The position numbers were made by a program, and so were the translations under genes. A DNA stretch of 64,000 nucleotides from JADGRB01 sp036267635. GTDB taxonomy: Bacteria; Myxococcota_A; Polyangia; Fen-1088. The DNA lies in the NCBI GenBank assembly GCA_036267635.1, contig DATAVR010000071.1, forward strand, positions 1-64,000. Direction: 5' to 3'. Shown here in pieces: positions 61,716-64,000 of the stretch. The number at the start of each line of letters is the position of its first letter. The stretch's first letter is position 1. The notes beneath the pieces are model-generated. The model did not search any database. It worked only from the letters and a program-made list of their open reading frames with translations, and was not told where the DNA came from.

Positions 61716-63598
61716 CGCGGTTCTCGCAACAGGGCCCGGAGATCATCTTCGATGTCAGCCGCGGATGTCAGCTCGCGAATCTGGTCCTCGAGCTCGTCCG
61801 TCTCGTCTGGTGATGCCTCTTCCGCGCGCGCCACGATGAGGGTTGCACTATCGAGGCGGCTCACGCTCCGCAGAAGGTCGCTGCGGAAGATGACCCGCGT
61901 TCGTTCTTCGTTTCGGAGTTCTGCGAGCGCTTGCCCAGCATCCTCCTCAAAGGTGGGGTTCATCGAGCGTCGGTCGTTGAGAGCCGCGAGGCCCCGGGCG
62001 GCGATTGCGGCTCGCTTGGCGAGTGGTTTGGCGATATCGCGCCGGCCGCGCGCATCCAGGTCGTCAATCCGATCGAGGACTCTGGCCACCAGGCGTCGCT
62101 CCTGTCGACTGGCGAGAGCGTTCAGAATGCCTGCCCAATCGATGTCCGAAGTTCGACGAGACCTGCCCGGGGGCTTTGCGATGAGCGGTCGTCGGCCGCG
62201 GACGGCAGCCCGGATTCCCAGTGCCGCAAGCAGGCCGATGACCGCGACCACGACCCTCCCCCCCAATCGAGGGAGGAGGTTTGAGAATATCTGAACGCCG
62301 CCGCCCACGGCGACGTAGCGCAACGCCAACTGGCGGCCCTTGGCCCGAAGCTTCTTCGGCGGCAACCACGTTGGCTTTAAGATCGAGGACTCAAAACCGA
62401 TCGTCTTCAACCGTTCGACAAGGTCTTGAGCGGATGCTTCGCTGATACCGCGGGCAGCGTAAAACGGTACGCGCGGTGCCCCAGCGCGCTGGCGGGCAAT
62501 CGGTGAGGCGTCCGGGGAGACCTCGTGGGCCAGTTTGCAGAGGGCAACATGTCTCCAGGCGTCGATCCGATCGGCCACGTTGCCTGGCCCGTCGACGAGC
62601 ACCGAGACGCCTCTCCGTTGCCATTCGAGCCGGAACGCCTGCATACCGCAATCCGCGCAGGTCGCCGCCGCTTCGACCAGCCATCCGCCGCAAGCGGAAC
62701 AGCCGTGTCGTTGAGTCACCGTGCCCTTGGACGTTACAGCCGCCAGTGCGCGCGCCTCCTCCGTCAGCGCACGGGCCAGATCATCGGCGGTGGCAAACCG
62801 ATCCAGCGGATCCTTGGCCAACGCCCGGGCGATCGCCGCGTCGAGCGCGGGCGGCAGCTCCGCGACGAAACTGCCGGCGCGCGGCGCCTCGACGTCGATG
62901 TGCTGGCGCATCAGTTGGTAGGGCGAGTCGCTGTAGAACGGCAGCCGTCCCGTGGCCGCCTCGAACAACACGACGCCCAGGCTGTAGACGTCGCTGCGCG
63001 GATCGGCCTGGCCCTCGGTCACGACCTCGGGCGCCATGTACTCCGGCGTCCCGAGCACGGCGTTGGCGACGGTCAGGCCGGCGCCCTCGACGGTGCGCGC
63101 CAGGCCAAAATCGCACAAGCGCACGTCGAGCTCGGTCCCGCCGCCGCACAAGACGTTGGACGGTTTGACGTCGCGGTGGACGACGCCCGCGCGGTGCGCC
63201 GCCGCCAGCGCGCCGCAGAGTTGCCTCGCGAGATCGACGAGCTCGCCCGGTGGGAGTCGTCCGCGCCGGGCCAGCCGGTCGGCCAGATCGCCGCCGGAAT
63301 GAAAGTCCATCACCAGAAACAGGCGCCCCTCACTCTCGACGACCTCGTGAATCGCGAGCACGTTCGGGTGGGCGATCCGGCGGACGATCTCCACCTCGCG
63401 CCGGAACCGCTCCACGACGACGGCGCTCTCGCGCAGGTGCGGATAGAGGATCTTGAGCGCGACTTCAGTCTCGGTCCGTTCGTCGCGCGCGCGCACGACC
63501 TCGGCGATCGCGCCCCGGCCGAGCACCCCCCGTACGCGGAAGCGGCCTCCCAGCAGTTCCGGCAGCACCGACATGTCGGTCGAGCTCGACGCCGCCAT
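61712..63598 (-). CDS. Ser/Thr protein kinase with zinc-ribbon-like and membrane segments
   Basis: A 628-residue protein. The kinase domain (about 16-285) has an intact HRD ('VVHRDVKPSN'), DFG ('VRLCDFGLART') and 'GTPEYMAPEVV', but the Gly loop 'LGRGAIAEVVRA' lacks the usual third Gly. A CxxC...CxxC element ('CSACGGW'...'CADCGMQ') follows, then a membrane helix ('VVVAVIGLLAALGIRAAV', about 460) and a charged helical tail. The ATG at 63598 was preferred over the TTG at 63607. It overlaps the kinase-like gene at 59736 by four bases and shares its arrangement. The signal sensed is unknown. Confidence 0.9.
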   Translation of the reverse strand: MAASSSTDMSVLPELLGGRFRVRGVLGRGAIAEVVRARDERTETEVALKILYPHLRESAVVVERFRREVEIVRRIAHPNVLAIHEVVESEGRLFLVMDFHSGGDLADRLARRGRLPPGELVDLARQLCGALAAAHRAGVVHRDVKPSNVLCGGGTELDVRLCDFGLARTVEGAGLTVANAVLGTPEYMAPEVVTEGQADPRSDVYSLGVVLFEAATGRLPFYSDSPYQLMRQHIDVEAPRAGSFVAELPPALDAAIARALAKDPLDRFATADDLARALTEEARALAAVTSKGTVTQRHGCSACGGWLVEAAATCADCGMQAFRLEWQRRGVSVLVDGPGNVADRIDAWRHVALCKLAHEVSPDASPIARQRAGAPRVPFYAARGISEASAQDLVERLKTIGFESSILKPTWLPPKKLRAKGRQLALRYVAVGGGVQIFSNLLPRLGGRVVVAVIGLLAALGIRAAVRGRRPLIAKPPGRSRRTSDIDWAGILNALASRQERRLVARVLDRIDDLDARGRRDIAKPLAKRAAIAARGLAALNDRRSMNPTFEEDAGQALAELRNEERTRVIFRSDLLRSVSRLDSATLIVARAEEASPDETDELEDQIRELTSAADIEDDLRALLREPR

Positions 63599-63636
63599 CC
63601 AGGACAACTTTACAATCGAAAACCCGGTCGATCACT

Positions 63637-64000
63637 ATGCTGGGTAGCGTGAACCGCCGGGCCGAAGGACATTTGTCGCGTCGCCTCGCCGTTTGGGCAG
63701 GGGTGGTGACCTTGCTGTCGTCGTGCATGCCGCCGTCGTGGGCCGCCAACGCGCTCCTTCACCCGCCGCGGCGGCCGGTCACCCAGGTGCCGGCGGCGAA
63801 ATTCGAGAAAGTCGATCTGGACGTCGGCATCCACCTGGCCGGCTGGCTATTTCGAACCGAACGGCCCCGCCGCGGACTGGTCGTCTATCTCCACGGCGTG
63901 GGCGACAACCGGGCCTCGGGGATCGGAATCGCGGCTCACTTCACCGCGCTCGGGTTCGACGTGCTCGCCTACGACAGCCGCGCCCACGGCGAGTCGGGCG
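63637..64000 (+). CDS. alpha/beta-hydrolase, N-terminal part (cut by the window end)
   Basis: At least 121 residues of an exported protein: a signal-like segment with 'VVTLLSSCMPP' (possible lipobox Cys), then the start of an alpha/beta-hydrolase fold, 'GLVVYLHGVGDNRASG' (HG oxyanion motif) and 'DVLAYDSRAHGESG'. The nucleophile elbow lies beyond the window. ATG 63637 is the likely start; GTG 63649 is an alternative. Divergent from the kinase gene, with 38 bases between the starts. Substrate cannot be told. Confidence 0.8.
   Translation, partial: MLGSVNRRAEGHLSRRLAVWAGVVTLLSSCMPPSWAANALLHPPRRPVTQVPAAKFEKVDLDVGIHLAGWLFRTERPRRGLVVYLHGVGDNRASGIGIAAHFTALGFDVLAYDSRAHGESG

Overview
The window looks like a chromosome segment from a soil-type Myxococcota bacterium, most likely of class Polyangia. 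The pointers are very high G+C with strong third-position bias, several Hanks-type Ser/Thr kinases, a PilZ protein of the myxobacterial type, an FHA-sigma54 activator, many Gly/Ser/Thr-linker lipoproteins, seven-bladed 'VWGSGPDDVWAVG' propellers, and an F-ATPase cluster in the order B'-B-delta-alpha-gamma-beta-epsilon without subunits a and c. This placement is inference from gene content. I see no mobile element, CRISPR array, rRNA or replication origin.

Bases 1-28,000 read as a polysaccharide locus, best explained as use of acetylated galactoglucomannan together with cellulose or beta-glucan. It holds two GH2 beta-mannosidases (one cut by the window start), a GH3 beta-glucosidase, a GH113-like mannanase candidate, a GH5 mannanase, a GH97 alpha-galactosidase, a GH27 alpha-galactosidase with a C-terminal NPCBM, two SGNH esterases, a GH9 glucanase, a GH5 cellulase-type enzyme, an outer-membrane barrel protein and several secreted binding lipoproteins. 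Most are in short operons with overlapping stop and start codons.

Bases 28,000-38,400 are mainly housekeeping and signalling: a GST, tRNA-Asn with a promoter built into a hairpin, a lipoprotein amidohydrolase, a PilZ/PEGA protein, then a forward run of gamma-glutamyltransferase, biotin carboxylase, an EamA transporter, a DUF2127 protein and a Ser/Thr kinase.

Bases 38,400-51,300 are the most unusual part. Three related surface proteins join carbohydrate-binding-like domains to a seven-bladed propeller. They are followed by a TPR/PEGA protein, a second secreted GH5 mannanase, an FHA-sigma54 activator and a very basic 48-residue peptide made of two near-identical 20-residue units. Four sigma54 (-24/-12) promoters precede the mannanase, one propeller gene, a small lipoprotein and the peptide. 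Clusters of TTGCGCAA-type half-palindromes lie at enhancer distance from two of these promoters and flank the peptide gene. The simplest reading is a small phospho-responsive sigma54 regulon for mannan sensing and degradation plus an undescribed peptide.

Bases 51,300-64,000 carry a VapBC-type toxin-antitoxin pair with a palindromic operator, a lipoprotein, endonuclease IV, the F1 and peripheral-stalk ATP synthase genes, and two overlapping Ser/Thr kinase-like genes. One of the two lacks the DFG aspartate and may be a pseudokinase partner of the other. The window ends inside an alpha/beta-hydrolase gene. No gene-free stretch exceeds 300 bases.
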